Origin: JANRLJ01 sp033762735
GTDB lineage: Bacteria; Chloroflexota; Anaerolineae; Aggregatilineales; Phototrophicaceae
Direction: 5' to 3'
NCBI GenBank assembly: GCA_033762735.1
Contig: JANRLJ010000207.1
Span: 1 to 64,000 of the forward strand
Length of the DNA: 64,000 nucleotides
Shown in pieces: positions 14,740 through 23,309 of this stretch (position 1 is the first letter of the stretch; each line of letters starts with the position of its first letter). Below the pieces are notes generated by a model that made no database searches, was not told where the DNA came from, and saw nothing but the letters and a program-made list of their open reading frames with translations. The position numbers and the translations under genes are program-made.

Positions 14740-15780
14740 TTACTCCACCTGCACCACCGGGAGCGCGGGGATGGGACCAAGGACGCGCAGATTCGCGTGG
14801 AAAATCCAGCCCGTCTGCCCGTCCACCTGCACCTGATACCACAGCGGCGTATACAGGTCGGTCAGCCCATAGCGCCCGATGATCGTTACGGTGCTGTGCG
14901 GCGGCACGCTGACCACGACCAGTTCGGAAGGCTGCTGCGGACGCGCACGAACCACCGTGTAATCGCGGGTCACGCCGCGCATGGTCACGCCGGGCGTCCC
15001 GTTCCCCATCTGCGGCAGTTCCGCCAGCGCGACCGGCATTGTACCGAGGTCGTCCCAGGGACGCGGCAGCGCTTCAAAAGTCGCCCCGGCGCTGGTCAGT
15101 TCATCAAGGATCACGGGCAGAATCCGCCCGGTCACGCGGTTGATGTCGTGGAACGCGATCAGCGCGCCGTCGCCGCGATGGTAGACGTTGTAACGCTCAC
15201 CGATGGACTGGGGAATATCGAGGATGTTCGCCAGCGATTGCTCGTCATGGCTCAGGCCGCTGTCAGGGTTCAAGCGCCAGCCGCAGTCGTCGCTCTGCAC
15301 ATTCCAGTTATAGGTGATGACCTGTTCACCGTTCAGCGCAGGAAAGGGTTCACCGCTGCCGCCCGGATGCCGGAACAACTTCGTCTGACGGTCATACACG
15401 CCGACCAGACTGCCCAGGGAAGCACGAATCGCTTCTTCGGTGCGGGCGTAGGCGGCGCGGATGTCGTCTCGGGAATTGCCCTGGTAGAAGCCGGGTTCTT
15501 CCCACAGATGATTGGCGATGGCGTGGCCTTCGCTGATGATGCGCTGCATGATCGCATCACGCCCCGGCACCTGATAGCCGTTGACGAAAAAGGTGGCTTT
15601 CGCGTTATACTGCGCCAGAATATCGAGGATTTGCGGCGTATATACGTCCGTCGGCCCATCCTCGAACATCATGTAAACACGGAACGGTGCGCGGCTTTGC
15701 GCCTGAACCGCCTTCGGCTGCACGACACAAAACAGCATCAACAGGGTTAGAACGGGAAGTAAAAAGTATCGGCGGTGCAT
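14740..15780 (-). CDS. Polysaccharide-deacetylase-like (NodB fold) secreted protein with SH3-like C-terminus
   Basis: The protein has 346 residues with a signal peptide (1-28, LLPVLTLLMLFCVV, AQA cleavage). The NodB domain covers about 33-250. Motif 1 is FEDGP (E40, D41) instead of the usual FDDGP, motif 2 is H91-LWE-E95 instead of H-[ST]-xx-H, and motif 3 is RHPGG. The C-terminal part (about 265-346) has DYTVVRARPQQ, STVTIIGRY and WYQVQVDGQTGWI, a bacterial SH3 fold that usually binds peptidoglycan. The family removes acetyl groups from wall glycans. The two changed metal/base residues make activity uncertain. AAAGGACG precedes the ATG at 15780. It is a single gene on the minus strand. Confidence 0.82.
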   Translation of the reverse strand: MHRRYFLLPVLTLLMLFCVVQPKAVQAQSRAPFRVYMMFEDGPTDVYTPQILDILAQYNAKATFFVNGYQVPGRDAIMQRIISEGHAIANHLWEEPGFYQGNSRDDIRAAYARTEEAIRASLGSLVGVYDRQTKLFRHPGGSGEPFPALNGEQVITYNWNVQSDDCGWRLNPDSGLSHDEQSLANILDIPQSIGERYNVYHRGDGALIAFHDINRVTGRILPVILDELTSAGATFEALPRPWDDLGTMPVALAELPQMGNGTPGVTMRGVTRDYTVVRARPQQPSELVVVSVPPHSTVTIIGRYGLTDLYTPLWYQVQVDGQTGWIFHANLRVLGPIPALPVVQVE

Positions 15781-15933
15781 GAGAAAACGTCCTTTGTCTG
15801 TAATCCAACCAACAGACAGAACTTTAGCTTTTTGTCGTTACAGTCACCCTAATGCCTGCCCTACGCTCACACACCTGCCGCCCTACGCCTGCGTAAAGAT
15901 CAGCATTCAAGTCGGTTATGTGAGGCTGTTGTC

Positions 15934-16776
15934 ATGATTCACGATAAAGCGTTCTGGAAAGCCATCATTGCCAACGAGTTCAGACTGCCCATCGGCTATT
16001 CGGCTGATGATCTCGCTCCCGAACTGATTGGCTATCTCGGTCTGCCTGACCCTGAACTGCGCGATGAGATCGCGGTGGAAATCCTGACCAGTTGGATTGT
16101 CGGCGGAGCGTTTTCGCCGGAAGCGCTGCGCGGCTTCATGGGGCAGTGGACGGCCAACCTCACTCAAGGCATCGGCGAGCAGGGGACAAACCGCGTTCTG
16201 CTGCGGTCATTTTCCGTTCTGCTGCTGTCGATCATCGCCTACTATGACTGGAAGAATCCCTTTCTGAGCGAGGCCGAAATTGCGTCTTTGCTAGGGTCTG
16301 CCCTGAATTACTGCGCGGCGGAAAAGGATGTGCGCGGTTATGACCTCGATATGGGCTGGCTGCATTCCCCGGCGCATACGGCTGATCTGCTCAAGTTCCT
16401 GGCGCGGAACCCGAAGACAGCGGCGGGTGAGCATCAACGCATTTTAGAAGCGGTCGCCCATAAAGTCACCGACGCGCGAACGGAAGTCTTCTCACACAGC
16501 GAATATGAGCGGCTGGGGCTGGTCGTGCTGGACATCATCCGGCGCGGGACGCTCGACGAGGGGGCGTTGCAGACGTGGGTGGATAATTTGGTCGCCGTCA
16601 AACAGCGCCAGCCGGACGGCTACAGCGCAGAATATCATGCCGCCTATCAGAACACCAAGCATTTTCTGCGGGCGGTGTATTTCATCCACGCATATCAGAA
16701 CGAGGAACAACCGCTGGAAGGCGCGGTCACGCTGCAAAAGCTGATCTTCGAAGCGTTAAAGCAGTTTCGGGTGTAG
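15934..16776 (+). CDS. DUF2785-family protein
   Basis: The 280-residue soluble, mostly helical protein has no signal or membrane segment. RGYDLDMGWLHSPAHTADLL (about 146-165) matches the signature of DUF2785 (RGY...GW.HA.AH.ADL), and the rest of the length fits the family. The family has no known activity; the conserved Asp/His pair could bind metal, but that is inference. The start ATG has GTGAGG about 8 bases upstream. The neighbouring thioredoxin gene converges with it across a heptamer-repeat region. Confidence 0.78.
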   Translation: MIHDKAFWKAIIANEFRLPIGYSADDLAPELIGYLGLPDPELRDEIAVEILTSWIVGGAFSPEALRGFMGQWTANLTQGIGEQGTNRVLLRSFSVLLLSIIAYYDWKNPFLSEAEIASLLGSALNYCAAEKDVRGYDLDMGWLHSPAHTADLLKFLARNPKTAAGEHQRILEAVAHKVTDARTEVFSHSEYERLGLVVLDIIRRGTLDEGALQTWVDNLVAVKQRQPDGYSAEYHAAYQNTKHFLRAVYFIHAYQNEEQPLEGAVTLQKLIFEALKQFRV

Positions 16777-16786
16777 GGGAGGAGCC

Positions 16787-16988
16787 ATCAGCACTTAGCT
16801 CTCAGCTTTCAGCACGAACGACGGTTGTTCTGCGATCCATCATGAAACCAGGTTGATCCTTTAGAATGTTTCGGCTAAAAACACGATCATGACTCATCGT
16901 GTTCGTGCGAGGGCGACGCACCTGCTAAGAGCTAACCGCTGACTGCTGACTGCTGACCGCTAAAAGCTAACCGCTAACTGCTTCTTGC
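16787..16988. repeat. Heptamer repeat tracts between DUF2785 and thioredoxin genes
   Basis: From 16926 to 16988 nine units follow each other in exact 7-bp phase (TAAGAGC, TAACCGC, TGACTGC, TGACTGC, TGACCGC, TAAAAGC, TAACCGC, TAACTGC, TTCTTGC). Four related units (ATCAGCA, CTTAGCT, CTCAGCT, TTCAGCA) fill 16787-16814. The longer tract enters the 3' end of the thioredoxin gene and provides its stop codon at 16967-16969. The 110 bases between the tracts hold no gene. Confidence 0.85.
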
Positions 16989-17695
16989 AGCATTTGCTGA
17001 ATCTGCGTCGGGCTGGCACCGCTGAAACGCTGTACAGGCTGGCCGTCCTTGAACAGAATAAAGGTCGGGATCGAGCGGACGTTGTACTGCTGCGCGGTGA
17101 TCTGGCTCTCGTCCACATTAAGCTTGACCACCTTGACCTTCCCGGCATAGTCCCCGGCGGCCTTGTCGATGTAGGGTGCGATCACCTGGCATGGGCCACA
17201 CCACGCCGCCCAGAAATCGACCAGCACGGGCTGGCTGCTTTTCAGCACCGTCTGCTTAAAGGTCGCGTCATTGACGTGCGCGGCCTTACCAGCAGGCGCA
17301 GAAGCCGCCTTCGCCGTCGGTTTCGCTTCGGGCAGGGGCGCTTTAGCAAGCGGTGCATCGTTCAGCAGATGGTCGATGTGCGCACGAAGATCGGCGGTGC
17401 GGGCGTTCCCGGCCTGCGATTTGACCTTTGTGCCGAACCCGGCTGGCGTGATCGTGACAATGGCGGGCGTGGGCAAATTGTTGTACTCGGCGTGGACTTT
17501 CGCGTTCTGACTCACGTCAACGCGCACGGTCAGCAGCTTCCCGGCGTTCTTTTTGGCTTCGCGGCGCAGCGCATCTTCCAGCGGTTCGTTTTTCTGGCGG
17601 CTGTCGAACAGCAGCAGCAGCGTGGGCAGCTTTTGTCCCAACACCTTTTTCAGGTTGGTTTCGTCGGTCGTAATGGGGCTATCAAACACGGGCAT
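16967..17695 (-). CDS. Two-domain thioredoxin-like protein
   Basis: The 242-residue cytoplasmic protein has two thioredoxin folds. The N-terminal one (about 1-110: LPTLLLLFDSRQKNEPLE, LLTVRVDVSQNAKVHAEY, LPTPAIV) lacks the CxxC pair and is non-catalytic. A Lys/Ala/Pro linker (about 111-138) joins it to an active C-terminal thioredoxin (about 140-242) with VLVDFWAAWCGPCQ, VKLNVDESQITAQQY and the cis-proline SIPTF. It likely reduces disulfides in protein substrates, with the extra domain perhaps for substrate binding. The last codons and the stop lie inside a heptamer repeat tract. It is transcribed alone; AGAGGG lies upstream of the ATG. Confidence 0.9.
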   Translation of the reverse strand: MPVFDSPITTDETNLKKVLGQKLPTLLLLFDSRQKNEPLEDALRREAKKNAGKLLTVRVDVSQNAKVHAEYNNLPTPAIVTITPAGFGTKVKSQAGNARTADLRAHIDHLLNDAPLAKAPLPEAKPTAKAASAPAGKAAHVNDATFKQTVLKSSQPVLVDFWAAWCGPCQVIAPYIDKAAGDYAGKVKVVKLNVDESQITAQQYNVRSIPTFILFKDGQPVQRFSGASPTQIQQMLQEAVSG

Positions 17696-17768
17696 GGCTT
17701 ATCCCTCTTGCGTCGGATTTATAGCTATTGGACGCAGCCGCACAGCCATGTTTTACGTGGGGATGCAC

Positions 17769-18119
17769 CTAAAGGGGCAGTAGAACCATTTGCTGATAAT
17801 CACCCATTTCAACCAGAATCTTGAGTTGTCCTGAACGAAAGGTCACGCCGAAATGTGCCTGAGCCATCATCCAACGGAGCGACAGACCGTGAGGACTAAC
17901 TGCAAGTGACAGCATACCGGGCAAGGGGACGTCATGGAAGCGTGGCACACCTGACCACACGACCACTTCAATATGAGCTTCGGCAGTGATCGGCTGCATC
18001 GGGGGCGCTTTGGCGGCACTGTCCTGAAACAGCGATACCGCCGCCTGCCCGCCGGGATTCGTGACACGAGCAAACAGCAGCAGCCCCACCAGCGCCAGGA
18101 CATTCAGCAGTAATTTCAT
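17769..18119 (-). CDS. Small exported or membrane-anchored protein, unknown
   Basis: The protein has 116 residues from the ATG at 18119, chosen because GGAGGTGG sits directly upstream; an earlier ATG at 18155 lacks a site. One N-terminal hydrophobic segment (MKLLLNVLALVGLLLF) is a signal peptide or anchor. The rest is predicted beta-rich (HIEVVVWSGVPRFH, LSLAVSPHGLSLRW, VTFRSGQLKILVEMG). No family was recognised. It sits on the same strand as, and upstream of, the thioredoxin gene with a 73-bp gap, so they may be co-transcribed. Confidence 0.6.
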   Translation of the reverse strand: MKLLLNVLALVGLLLFARVTNPGGQAAVSLFQDSAAKAPPMQPITAEAHIEVVVWSGVPRFHDVPLPGMLSLAVSPHGLSLRWMMAQAHFGVTFRSGQLKILVEMGDYQQMVLLPL

Positions 18120-18234
18120 CCATCCACCTCCGCGACAACGTTCTGCTGCCCTCATTGTATGCGGGCTTCGCGGGAGGATGCGTTGAGATCATGCTAATGG
18201 AAGAACCAATAATAGGACGAATGACTTTGTGTAC

Positions 18235-18254
18235 GGGCGACGCGCGCGTCACCC
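18235..18254. repeat. GC-rich palindrome (GGGCGACGC/GCGTCACCC)
   Basis: This imperfect 20-bp palindrome lies in the 262-bp gap between the small exported protein and the PfkB gene. A diverged relative with similar flanks (ATT..GT(G)TACGG before, CATTCGTTTTG after) lies at about 47508-47560. No gene is seen in the gap. Confidence 0.5.
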
Positions 18255-18381
18255 CTGCCATTGTTGTCATTCGTTTTGATTTCTCCATAAGTTCAGTCAA
18301 AGCAGCGATGAGCAATGAGATTCTGAACAAAGTTTGAATCCTGAGAATCTCACGAGATACCGCTGGAGGTCGGCTTTTCAC

Positions 18382-19299
18382 TCATTGCTCGTTACTCGGA
18401 ACTTGCTGATACAGCCTGTCCAGATCAGACTCCGGCAGGAAGCCTTCCGCCGCCCCAACCGCGCCGATCTTCCACGAGGCGAACACCGTCGCCTTACGGA
18501 TGGCTTCATACGGGTCGCGCGTCCGAAGATAGGTATGCAGGAAGGACGAAAACAGCGCATCGCCCGCACCAATCGTGTTGACCACCTGCCGGGTATGCGC
18601 GGCGGGAATGCGCTCCATGAAGTTATCGCGCCGCACGGCCAGCAGCGCCCCGTCGCCCCCCATGCCCACAACGACGATCTCCACGCCGTACACCTCCCAC
18701 AGCTTGCGCGCCCACACTTCCGGCGGCATATACAGCCGTTCGTGGCTCTGGAACAGAATCTGCGCGTGCGCCATGTAGTCGCGGTTGTAGTGGTCGTTGA
18801 GGTCGCTGATGGCGTGGATGTCGGTAGCGATGGGGATGCCCATGCTTTTCGCCATGCTGAGCAGCGGGCGGCTGAAGTTGATGTTGCACAGCACCGCAAG
18901 ATCAACCCCCTTGAGTGCCGCTTCCGCCCGGTCAGGCGGGTAGGTCTGTTCCTGAATATCCTTGAGATCGGTGTTGATCGTCCGGCGGCCACTCGGTTCA
19001 TACAGGATGACCGACTGCGGCGTCTGGCTGAGCTGCGTGAGGACGTGCGTATCCGCCGCATCGAGCTTCGCCAGCGCATCGCGCACCAGCGTCCCGGCGG
19101 CATCATCCCCTACCAGCGAGAGGAACGTGACCTGATCGCTCAGCGTCAGCAGCGCCTTGACGATGTTATAGCCCACGCCCGACACGGTGCTGTTGATGCC
19201 GAAGAAGGGATAGCGCACGGGGGTGTATTCAAAGGGAAAGCCATCGATTTTGAGCGTGGTTTCGATGTTGATGAGTCCAGCGACGAGGATGTTTGCCAT
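18382..19299 (-). CDS. PfkB-family carbohydrate kinase
   Basis: The protein has 305 residues from the ATG at 19299; the longer frame upstream lacks family similarity. ANILVAGLINIETTLKIDGFP is the usual first strand. Substrate-lid residues follow (FGINSTVSGVGYNIVKALL), then LSLVGDDAAGTLV and the phosphotransfer motif NTIGAGDALFSSFL with its catalytic Asp. The family phosphorylates sugars or nucleosides (ribokinase, fructokinase, adenosine kinase); the substrate is not clear here. The C-terminal PSNEQ and stop lie within a heptamer tract (18377-18397, TTCACTC ATTGCTC GTTACTC). It is divergent from the MNT/HEPN pair. Confidence 0.87.
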   Translation of the reverse strand: MANILVAGLINIETTLKIDGFPFEYTPVRYPFFGINSTVSGVGYNIVKALLTLSDQVTFLSLVGDDAAGTLVRDALAKLDAADTHVLTQLSQTPQSVILYEPSGRRTINTDLKDIQEQTYPPDRAEAALKGVDLAVLCNINFSRPLLSMAKSMGIPIATDIHAISDLNDHYNRDYMAHAQILFQSHERLYMPPEVWARKLWEVYGVEIVVVGMGGDGALLAVRRDNFMERIPAAHTRQVVNTIGAGDALFSSFLHTYLRTRDPYEAIRKATVFASWKIGAVGAAEGFLPESDLDRLYQQVPSNEQ

Positions 19300-19394
19300 G
19301 TTGAATGAAGTACCAGCTTGTCCGTCGAGAATGTCGCGTAACAGGGTATCATATTTTGGCGTAAAATAATCGCGTAGAGATTGGAGCGCGCCCC

Positions 19395-19718
19395 ATGAAT
19401 ACCCTTTCATCGCTACGTATCCCACTGCCGTTTGATGACATCCGCGCATTTTGTAAGCGATGGCAGGTGCGCGAATTCGCCGTGTTCGGTTCGATCCTGC
19501 GTGACGACTTCAGTGAGGACAGTGATATTGATGTGCTGCTCACCTATCAGCCCAATACCCGGCTGACACTGGCGGCACTGTTGGCGATGGGGGACGAACT
19601 GGAAACCTTGTTCGGGCGGTCTGTCGATCTGATTGACCGCGAGACGCTGGCGAACAGCCCAAACTATTTGCGCCGTCAGATGATCTTCGACAGTGCCCTG
19701 GTCATTTATGCGGAGTGA
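19395..19718 (+). CDS. mntA: MNT-family nucleotidyltransferase (antitoxin of MNT/HEPN module)
   Basis: The 107-residue minimal nucleotidyltransferase has the motif G32-S33-x10-D44-x-D46 (FGSILRDDFSEDSDIDVL) and a third acidic strand VDLID. In characterised systems MntA adds AMP units to a tyrosine of the partner HEPN toxin and so neutralises it. The downstream HEPN gene overlaps by 11 bp, as is usual for the pair. GGAG precedes the ATG. It is divergent from PfkB. Confidence 0.87.
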   Translation: MNTLSSLRIPLPFDDIRAFCKRWQVREFAVFGSILRDDFSEDSDIDVLLTYQPNTRLTLAALLAMGDELETLFGRSVDLIDRETLANSPNYLRRQMIFDSALVIYAE

Positions 19719-20076
19719 CTCGGTTCTGCTGATGGATATACTGCTCTCGGCGCAGAATATTCTGGAGTTTACTGCAAACCTGAGCGAAGAGGATTTTGGA
19801 GCGAGCAAATTAGTCCAAAGCGCTGTACTGCGTGAGATTCAGGTCATTGGAGAAGCGGCGCGTCAGGTGAGTCCAGCAGGTCAGGAACAACATACGCAGA
19901 TCGAATGGCGTAAAATCGCCGGGATGCGTAACCGGATTATCCACGCCTATTTCGATGTGCGACTTGATGTTGTATGGGATGTTGTCCAGAACGATATTCC
20001 GGCGTTGATCGCGCATCTGGTGAGGGTGTTTCCGCCGGATGTCTCCGACGGGTACGACAAAACGGAAGCACCCTGA
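19708..20076 (+). CDS. hepT: HEPN-domain toxin (RNase) of MNT/HEPN module
   Basis: The 122-residue all-helical protein starts at the ATG 19708 (MRSDSVLLMDIL, the family's usual opening). The motif R74-N-x3-H79-x-Y81 (RNRIIHAY) has both the RNase residues of HEPN toxins (RX4H) and the tyrosine that MntA modifies (RX4HXY). It overlaps the antitoxin by 11 bp and so is translationally coupled. The module is intact and probably functional. Whether it protects against phage, or only maintains itself, cannot be told. Confidence 0.87.
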   Translation: MRSDSVLLMDILLSAQNILEFTANLSEEDFGASKLVQSAVLREIQVIGEAARQVSPAGQEQHTQIEWRKIAGMRNRIIHAYFDVRLDVVWDVVQNDIPALIAHLVRVFPPDVSDGYDKTEAP

Positions 20077-20156
20077 GTAAAATATAACGTCTACAGCGAG
20101 GTCTGCTTTGAAGGCTCACGCCCTCAAATTCAGCCTGCCCCCTCTAATTGTCGCTA

Positions 20157-20174
20157 CGATTGAAATATCAATCG
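20157..20174. promoter_or_regulatory. Inverted repeat upstream of solute-binding gene copy B, possible operator
   Basis: CGATTGA and TCAATCG form a perfect 7-bp inverted repeat with a 4-base spacer, about 100 bp before the ATG at 20276. The size fits a dimeric regulator site. No regulator gene is adjacent. The remaining gap (20077-20275) holds no gene. Confidence 0.35.
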
Positions 20175-20275
20175 AGTGAAGCATTCGCATTGAAACCCAT
20201 GCCTCCCCTGTAACAGCAGCGCGAGTCCTGCGACCTAACGGATGATCTTTTTCAGAGTTCACCCGGAAGGAACCC

Positions 20276-22951
20276 ATGTCCACTCGAAAACGCGCCTTGC
20301 TGCTTCTGAGTTTCGCTGCGCTGCTGCTGGTGACGGCTGGCGGCATCATTCCCCTCGCCGCGCAGACAACGACGATTCTGACCGTCGCGCTCCCGGAATG
20401 GATCGCCGCCGCACTGACAGATGATGTTCTCGATGCCTTCGAGGCTGAACATCCCGGTGTTCAGGTCGAAACCGTAACTCAATCGGGCGATTCCTTCTAT
20501 GGCGCGGCGGCTTCAGACCTTGAGGCACATCTGGACGGCGCAGAAGCGCTCGCGTCCTCGGCGGATGTGGTCTATGCAGGGCTGAACAGCATCAGCCCGG
20601 AAGCCACCCGCGCGGGCTATTTCCTCGATCTGCGCCCGCTGGCGGATGGTGACTCGATCCTGAACGCCGATGACTTCTACCCCGCCGCGCTGGACAGCTA
20701 CCGCTGGGATGGCGGCCTGTGGGCGCTGCCGACCGGGATTTCGCCCGAAGTGCTGATTTATGATGCCGCCGCCTTCGACCGCGCCGGACTCGCTTATCCC
20801 ACCGAAAGCTGGACGTGGACGGATGTGATGAACGCCGCCCGCGCCCTGACGACCTATGACGAGGCTGGCGAGGTGAGCATCCCCGGCCTGATCGTGCAGG
20901 ATGTGGGGCTGCTGTATCGGGCGTTGTTCGGTGGAACGCTCCAGGACGAAAGCAGCATCCCTGCCACGCCGCGCTTCGCGACACCGGAACTGGAAGCGTT
21001 TCTGACAGAACTGGTCGCGCTGGTCGATGAAGGCGTGATCGCCACCAGCATCAACAATGACACCTACGGCAGCATCCCGATGAGCATTGAACGCACCTTC
21101 CGGCTGGCCGGGATTCAGGTGATGGGCGCGGAAACCAGTGAAGCCAACTGGCAGGCGGCCTTGCTGCCTGGTGGCACGGCGGGTGTGGAGGTCGAAGGCT
21201 TCGCGGTCAGTGCTGGCACGACCCATCCCGAACTGGCCTATGAGCTGGTCAGGTTCCTTACGTCCAATCCGAATGTCGTCAGCCGCTTCTTTAATGACCG
21301 TCCCGCCCGCCGCAGTCTGGTCGGGGTGCAGCCGGAACAGGGGGATGGCCCGGTGATGATGGCCGTCAGGCCGACGAACCCCGAGGTGGATGCTCTGATT
21401 GACGCCGCTGTCGAGAATGCGATTCCAGCCAGTGATCTGCGATATGCGCCCTGGCTGGATGTCGCGCTGAATGCGATGCTCGAAGACGGCACAGACGCAC
21501 GCACGGCGTTGCAGAATGCGGAGAATGCTGCTGTTCAGGCACAGCAGACTGCTGCTCAGCGCCGTGAAGCAGCGGTGATCGCGGTAGCGACGCTGGTGCC
21601 CACGCCCGTGCTGGCCGCCGATGAAATCGCGTTGAACTTCCAGGTTAACAGCTTCGTTTCCCCGCTGCCCAACGGCGACCGCTGGGAATCATTCCTGAAC
21701 GAATTTGCCGCCAATGATCCACAGGTCGGCGTGGTCAACCTGCTCAGCGGGTTCACCATGCAGGACAGCGAACCCGCCGACTGCACTTACGCGCCATTGA
21801 ATGCGCTGGGGCAGATGGACGCGGCCAGTATGCTCGCGCTCGATCCGTTTCTTGATGCTGACCCAACCTTTGACCGCAGCGACATCCTCGGCAGCACCAC
21901 TCTCTCGCAGCTTCAGCGCGACGGGCGCACCTACGGCCTGCCGATTGTGATTCAGCCGCAGGTGGTGTGGTACAACCAGCGCATGTTCGAGGACGCTGGC
22001 TTACCACTGCCACAGCCAGGCTGGACGGTGGACGAGTTTGTGTCTGCGCTGCGCACATTTAAGAGCCTGAACAGCGACGAGGACTTCAATCCGTTCCGGG
22101 GCGAGGCCTTCGGCAGCAGCAGCCTGCTCATGCTCATGGCGGCGTTCGGCGGCCTTCCAGTGGATTACAGCACCGAACCCCCGACGATCAACCTCAGCGA
22201 TCCGACGACGGTAGAGGCCGTGCGGCAGGTGCTCGATCTGGCGCGGGAAGGGCTGATCGCCTATAACGCGCTTGACCAGGGCGGCGGGATGGGCTTTACG
22301 ATGGTCATCGGCGGCGCGGAAGGCAACACCACTGACCCGCTGGTGGCCGAGTCGCTCAGCAGCCTCAGCGTATACCTGCAAAATCTGCTCACTGGCGGCG
22401 CGGACATTTACGGTCTGACGACCTATCCACGCGGCAGCAGCGGCTTCCCGGCGTCCTACACCGTCGGCGCAGGCTACATCAGCGCGGACTCGCTCCATCC
22501 CGACGCCTGCTACCGCCTGCTGAGCGCACTGAGCCGCCGACCTGATATGTTGGATGGGATGCCCGCACGTCGTTCACTGCTGGATGACCCGACTGTACAG
22601 GCCAACCTGACCTCACCGCGAGACACACTGCTCAATTTCTACCGTGCCTATGCTGACCTGCTGGCTGATCCGAGCACGATTGTGGTCAATACCTCCATGT
22701 TCTCGGCGGCGGTGGGCACGTTCATCGAACAGCGCTGGGTCAACCGCGCCTTCGACCGCTATGTGCTGGACGACGCCAATCTCGACGCAGAACTGGCACA
22801 GGCGCAGGGTTATATCGACGCCTACCGCCAGTGTGCGGCCAACATCACCACACCGCCCCCGGCTGCCAATGCAACGCCCGCTGATTTCCAGACGTATATG
22901 GAGGCGTATCAGTCGTGCGCGACAGCAGTTGATCCGTCGTTAGGTGGGTGA
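20276..22951 (+). CDS. Double extracellular solute-binding protein (two family 1 domains in one chain), copy B
   Basis: This 891-residue homologue of the gene at 11815-14490 has the same length and layout. A signal peptide (about 1-29, RALLLLSFAALLLVTAGG) is followed by domain 1 (ILTVALPEWIAAALTDDVLD, SYRWDGGLWALPTGISPEVL) and an Ala/Gln-rich linker with VATLVPTPVLAAD. Domain 2 then follows (ALNFQVNSFVSPLPNGDRW, GLPIVIQPQVVWYNQRMF, GMPARRSLLDDP). Both copies keep ARRSL near the end of each domain and a C-terminal Cys pair region. GAAGGAA precedes the ATG. Again no transporter genes are adjacent. Possible roles are ligand capture shared with an importer encoded elsewhere, or surface binding. 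Confidence 0.85.
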   Translation: MSTRKRALLLLSFAALLLVTAGGIIPLAAQTTTILTVALPEWIAAALTDDVLDAFEAEHPGVQVETVTQSGDSFYGAAASDLEAHLDGAEALASSADVVYAGLNSISPEATRAGYFLDLRPLADGDSILNADDFYPAALDSYRWDGGLWALPTGISPEVLIYDAAAFDRAGLAYPTESWTWTDVMNAARALTTYDEAGEVSIPGLIVQDVGLLYRALFGGTLQDESSIPATPRFATPELEAFLTELVALVDEGVIATSINNDTYGSIPMSIERTFRLAGIQVMGAETSEANWQAALLPGGTAGVEVEGFAVSAGTTHPELAYELVRFLTSNPNVVSRFFNDRPARRSLVGVQPEQGDGPVMMAVRPTNPEVDALIDAAVENAIPASDLRYAPWLDVALNAMLEDGTDARTALQNAENAAVQAQQTAAQRREAAVIAVATLVPTPVLAADEIALNFQVNSFVSPLPNGDRWESFLNEFAANDPQVGVVNLLSGFTMQDSEPADCTYAPLNALGQMDAASMLALDPFLDADPTFDRSDILGSTTLSQLQRDGRTYGLPIVIQPQVVWYNQRMFEDAGLPLPQPGWTVDEFVSALRTFKSLNSDEDFNPFRGEAFGSSSLLMLMAAFGGLPVDYSTEPPTINLSDPTTVEAVRQVLDLAREGLIAYNALDQGGGMGFTMVIGGAEGNTTDPLVAESLSSLSVYLQNLLTGGADIYGLTTYPRGSSGFPASYTVGAGYISADSLHPDACYRLLSALSRRPDMLDGMPARRSLLDDPTVQANLTSPRDTLLNFYRAYADLLADPSTIVVNTSMFSAAVGTFIEQRWVNRAFDRYVLDDANLDAELAQAQGYIDAYRQCAANITTPPPAANATPADFQTYMEAYQSCATAVDPSLGG

Positions 22952-22974
22952 TGGTTGAACCACGAGAACTACCT

Positions 22975-23002
22975 GTAGGGACGCAGCGCGCTGCGTCCCT
23001 AC
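22975..23002. repeat. Perfect 28-bp palindrome (GTAGGGACGCAGCG type)
   Basis: GTAGGGACGCAGCG is followed directly by its exact reverse complement. It lies 23 bp behind the solute-binding gene and may act as its terminator. It belongs to a family of G-T-A-G-G-G-A-C palindromes seen also at 26249, 41320 and 42298. The rest of the 358-bp gap to the next gene has no coding signal. Confidence 0.8.
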
Positions 23003-23242
23003 CAACGCAAGCCGTCATTCTCATCGGGTCGGTGTACTAGCCCTTCGAGTTTAACCTGTAATTTTACCCAACACCGCCGGGGTATGCCGTGCCGTGTCTC
23101 AGACCAAACGTTTACCCGGAGTCAATCGGGTGGGTTGTCCCTACAGCAACATACCGTGTAACAGGATTATGGTCGGTGGGGAGATCGATCTCCACATTCT
23201 GTTGAAATCGGCGCGCGTGGATAAGCGTTCGGCAAAAATCGG

Positions 23243-23271
23243 TTGACAGCGCGTAGGCCAACCATTAGTGT
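23243..23271 (+). promoter_or_regulatory. Possible promoter of the ABC export cluster
   Basis: A perfect TTGACA (23243-23248) is followed 17 bases later by TAGTGT (23266-23271), a weak -10. It lies 38 bp before the permease ATG. Confidence 0.45.
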
Positions 23272-23309
23272 AGATTAGAACAATCAAACGGGCGGGCGGG
23301 AACACGTTC

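Noticed and set aside
16926..16988. Possible CRISPR-like array in the repeat tract
   Set aside because: Units are only 7 bp, degenerate and without spacers, and no cas genes are present anywhere in the window.
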